Source: Clostridia bacterium
GTDB lineage: Bacteria; Bacillota; Clostridia; Christensenellales; Pumilibacteraceae
Assembly (NCBI GenBank): GCA_900762945.1
Contig: CAAFIN010000281.1
Coordinates: 1-8,830, forward strand
Length of the DNA stretch: 8,830 nt
Direction of reading: 5' to 3'
In this document: piece after piece, positions 7,801-8,830 of the stretch
How the letters are laid out: each line of letters begins with the position of its first letter
Position numbering within the stretch: position 1 is the stretch's first letter
Position numbers and translations under genes: made by a program
Notes under the pieces: generated by a model
What the model was told of the DNA's origin: nothing
What the model saw: only the letters and a program-made list of their open reading frames with translations
Databases searched by the model: none

Positions 7801-8503
7801 CAACAAGTTCGATTTCCCCGATATGGAAGAGTACGATCTTTCGGTTAAACTCGCGAAAGAAAAGGAAGTCGCGGGCGTGTATCTTACCGGACACCCGCTC
7901 GATCAGTACAAAGAGCATCTTAAAAAGTATACTTGCAACACGGCGGCGCTTGCCGAAACCGTTGAGGACACGAGCGGAGAGGAAGCTGACGTCAACTACG
8001 CTATCCCCGACGACACCGTTGTAACTATCGGCGGCATGCTTGTCGAAGCGGGCAAAAAAACGTCCAAAAAGACGGGCAAGGACTTCGGCGTGGGCAGACT
8101 GGAAGATCTGTACGGCACGGTCGAACTCATGCTCGGCGGGTTCAAGTACGGTCAGTACAAGAATATTTTCGTCAAGGATAAGCTCGTCACCGTCACCGGC
8201 AAGGTGCGCAGGCGCGAGGATAGTATCACCGTTTCCGTCGACCGCATGGAAACGTGGGATAACGTCAAAAAGGGCGCGGGTAAGAAGTTGTACTTCCACT
8301 TGTCGTTCCGCGAGGCGGCAGCCGAGATAATGGACACGTTGCAGAACATTCTGCTTGCTTATCCCGGCGATGACGAAGTGTTTATCCAGAACAAGGACGA
8401 CAACAAACTGTACCCGCTCACCGAGATTCACACGTCTGTCAATCCCATTATGCTCAACGAACTCGTGGGGCTGCTCGGCGAAAAAAACGTCAAGGTGCGC
8501 TAG
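4883..8503 (+). CDS. dnaE: DNA polymerase III subunit alpha (DnaE)
   Basis: DnaE is the catalytic subunit of the C-family replicative polymerase. The 1206 residues contain the full order of domains. First is an N-terminal PHP domain (about 1-230) with HLHVHTEYSLLDG (His8, His10, Asp17), TDHG (His42), GCELY (Glu84), His106, SACLAGE (Cys156) and NDVHY (Asp223, His225). The polymerase core follows, with GPGRGSGAGS (389-398) and catalytic PDFDIDF (Asp433, Asp435) plus KMDFLGL (Asp597). Next come FRPGPID (678-684), SYAFNKSHAAAY (796-807), a helix-hairpin-helix near 855-890, a likely clamp-binding QISFF (962-966), an OB fold at about 1045-1120, and a C-terminal tail of the DnaE1 kind. The apparently complete PHP metal site suggests built-in 3'-5' proofreading, as known for Thermus and Mycobacterium DnaE1. 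The protein carries extra segments around 57-74, 246-270 and 497-525. Whether the organism also has PolC cannot be seen here. Confidence 0.98.
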   Translation: MEKFVHLHVHTEYSLLDGATRISKIFQRCGELGMPAVAITDHGNMYGALEFVKAAIRYTDKDADPFRFIAERREFKVKPILGCELYMTDDMSVKTTTNGKMPKFNHLVLLAKNMTGYKNLIKLVSIAYVDGLYYKPRTDFNHLKQYSEGLVCLSACLAGELPQAILRGDMAAADEIVTRYKTLFGDDYYIEIQDHNIRDQKVVLPHLVELARKHGVKIVATNDVHYLNKHDATAQKVLQCISFRTTMSPTEMDEAADGLPPMADGVDDTGYFPTKEFYLKSGDEMAALFPNLGDALANTLEVADKCEPYFFAKEPLMPAFVPEDGSTPYDYLYNLTMNGLKKKYGEITPEIMERAEYELGIVKRMGFVDYFLIVWDFINWSETHGVPVGPGRGSGAGSIVAYAIGITKVNPLKYDLYFERFLNPERVSNPDFDIDFCVDGRERTIEYVIGKYGVNNVSQIVTFGTLAAKAAVKDVGRVFNQPFSEVDKITKLMPKMMGHNHIGHLLGFEKPKKADDPNPFIPELKEMYDTDPMVRRILDMAMEVEGMPRQTGMHAAGVIICRDPIADHIPMARSSEGIVTTQFNMIECEELGLLKMDFLGLRTVTDISKTLKYIKKYRGLTIDFYDGSWEYNDQNTYKLIGDGDTHAVFQLESEGMKKFMRDLKPTSLEEVMAGISLFRPGPIDKIPIYIENKHHPDQIHYDHPLLIPTLKVTFGIMVYQEQVMRIVQDIAGYSLGRADEVRRMMSKKKKEKMEHEREVFLNGLHNDRVDIKGAVANGVPAEVANKIYDDMSSFASYAFNKSHAAAYTYLTYQTAYLKCYYTVEFITAVLNNRITSIEEISNYLGYLKDHGFTVLPPNINRSYGEFSVEDGAVRIGMAAIKNVGMAAIDNIVEEREKNGEFRDFVEFVKRMENSTLNKKQLESLIYAGTFDCFNLKRSQLIAVYEQILDRVQRDRQQSMKGQISFFDDAKSEFNKFDFPDMEEYDLSVKLAKEKEVAGVYLTGHPLDQYKEHLKKYTCNTAALAETVEDTSGEEADVNYAIPDDTVVTIGGMLVEAGKKTSKKTGKDFGVGRLEDLYGTVELMLGGFKYGQYKNIFVKDKLVTVTGKVRRREDSITVSVDRMETWDNVKKGAGKKLYFHLSFREAAAEIMDTLQNILLAYPGDDEVFIQNKDDNKLYPLTEIHTSVNPIMLNELVGLLGEKNVKVR
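7506..7546 (+). repeat. 17-base direct repeat inside dnaE
   Basis: TCGGCATGGCGGCGATC occurs perfectly at 7506-7522 and 7530-7546, 24 bases apart. It encodes two in-frame GMAAI units in the helix-hairpin-helix region (IGMAAIKN / VGMAAIDN). The family has the related pattern G-L-x-A-I-K-x-V-G-x-x-A-I here, so the protein repeat is old; the base-level identity is what stands out. Confidence 0.8.
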
Positions 8504-8627
8504 AGGTTTTACGGCGGGAGCGGCGTTTTTCGTGATTTCACGGCGAGCGTAATTCGGGTTTGCGCGCCCGAAAAGTCCCACGAGAAGTCAATCAATAAAA
8601 ATTTCTCGAAAAACCTCGTCAAATCGC
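8504..8627 (+). other. Non-coding gap after dnaE with short inverted repeats
   Basis: No gene is recognised. Short dyads are present: CGTG/CACG (8531-8542), TTCGGG/CCCGAA (8553-8572, eight-base loop), and CGAGAA/TTCTCG (8581-8608, sixteen-base loop). None is followed by a T-run on either strand, so none is a clear intrinsic terminator for dnaE. The first T-run, at 8526-8530, has no stem in front of it. Confidence 0.4.
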
Positions 8628-8663
8628 TTTTCATACCGTCAAACTAATGGTATAATTATAGAA
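8628..8663 (+). promoter_or_regulatory. Extended -10 promoter with palindromic -10 box
   Basis: TGG-TATAAT (8648-8656) is an exact extended -10 (TGn plus consensus), with TTTTCA (8628-8633) 17 bases upstream as a partial -35. The predicted start is about 8663, reading toward the right edge. The -10 lies in the perfect palindrome TATAATTATA (8651-8660), so the opposite strand also has TATAAT, with TTGCCG (revcomp of 8677-8682) 16 bases upstream as a partial -35. ATACC/GGTAT (8633-8637, 8649-8653) form a further dyad across the spacer. Confidence 0.65.
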
Positions 8664-8804
8664 ACGTTGGTTAATTCGGCAACGCATCTTCGGCACTTCT
8701 TTTTCCGTCTGCTGCCGGTCGAAAAACACGCAGTACTGCCAGGTACACCGTTATTTTTCGCCGTTGCATACGAAAAAATCTATACCGAATCTGCACCGCC
8801 TCAT
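8631..8804 (-). pseudogene. Possible stop-interrupted coding remnant on the minus strand
   Basis: Read leftward from ATG 8804, the frame gives 17 residues (MRRCRFGIDFFVCNGEK), then a TAA at 8753-8751, then 39 more residues in the same frame ending at TGA 8633-8631. The second part includes WQYCVFFDRQQTEKEVPK and has the G/C-rich third positions typical of the confident genes here. Five cysteines are spread over the two parts. I recognise no family. It could be a decayed gene, a gene continuing from beyond the window that ends at the TAA, or chance. Confidence 0.2.
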
Positions 8805-8825
8805 GTAATCGCCGGTTCTTATTAA
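8667..8825 (+). CDS. Small open frame just after the promoter, 52 codons, TTG start, doubtful
   Basis: A TTG at 8667 opens a frame ending at TAA 8823-8825 and encodes 52 residues. It begins about four bases after the predicted transcription start, so it would be nearly leaderless. The frame has no stop back to 8550, but TTG is the only standard start in it. The product would contain a hydrophobic FFFRLLP and a PLFFAVAY segment; I recognise no family. Third-position GC is lower than in neighbouring genes, which argues against coding. It may simply be an open stretch inside an RNA leader. Confidence 0.2.
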   Translation: MVNSATHLRHFFFRLLPVEKHAVLPGTPLFFAVAYEKIYTESAPPHVIAGSY

Positions 8826-8830
8826 ATTAA

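Noticed and set aside
6398..8581. Long minus-strand frames opposite dnaE (6398-7147, 7163-7699, 7772-8581)
   Set aside because: They are by-products of third-position GC bias in dnaE; each lies antisense to conserved polymerase domains.
8553..8608. Terminator for dnaE in the two dyads 8553-8572 and 8581-8608
   Set aside because: Neither is followed by a run of T on + or on -; the second has a weak AT-rich stem and long loop.
8663..8830. T-box leader, tRNA or 6S RNA in the right-hand region
   Set aside because: No T-box core, no tRNA T-arm or CCA, and no 6S-like closed rod with central bubble could be made out.
1..8830. CRISPR array, insertion sequence or prophage
   Set aside because: No regularly spaced repeats, transposase, integrase or terminal inverted repeats with target duplications were found.

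Overview
The window looks like chromosomal housekeeping DNA from a Gram-positive bacterium of the Bacillota, most likely an uncultured clostridial lineage. The evidence is a WhiA protein (known from Gram-positive bacteria), a KtrAB-type potassium system, and the grouping murB - PHP protein - whiA - dnaE, which recalls a common clostridial neighbourhood. Codons favour G/C at the third position (GAC, TAC, GCG, CGC), while the gaps between genes are AT-richer. I see no mobile element, CRISPR array, tRNA or rRNA. All six confident genes are on the + strand.

Region 1 (1-2181) is a two-gene potassium-uptake unit: ktrB (membrane pore) followed 30 bases later by ktrA (cytosolic nucleotide-binding gate). 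A near-consensus promoter sits directly against the ktrB start, so the mRNA is probably leaderless and the protein should start at ATG 97 rather than at the upstream TTG 67. The gap 2182-2305 carries a small GC-rich hairpin without a T-run and a promoter candidate for the next unit.

Region 2 (2306-8503) is a tightly packed probable operon. murB (peptidoglycan precursor synthesis) shares one base with a stand-alone PHP-family metallohydrolase. A 54-base gap follows, then whiA (division/sporulation-type DNA-binding protein), then dnaE (replicative DNA polymerase III alpha subunit), whose Shine-Dalgarno lies inside the last codons of whiA. The unit thus joins wall synthesis, cell-cycle control and replication. 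rapZ and yvcK, which usually sit just upstream of whiA in Bacillota, are absent from the interval.

Region 3 (8504-8830) has no confident gene. It holds a very good extended -10 promoter whose -10 box is part of a palindrome, so it could fire both ways. Downstream lie a 52-codon TTG-started open frame on +, a protein-like but stop-interrupted reading on -, and several complementary segments that could make a structured RNA or leader. This is the least explained part of the window; the rest is ordinary, well-conserved core genome.
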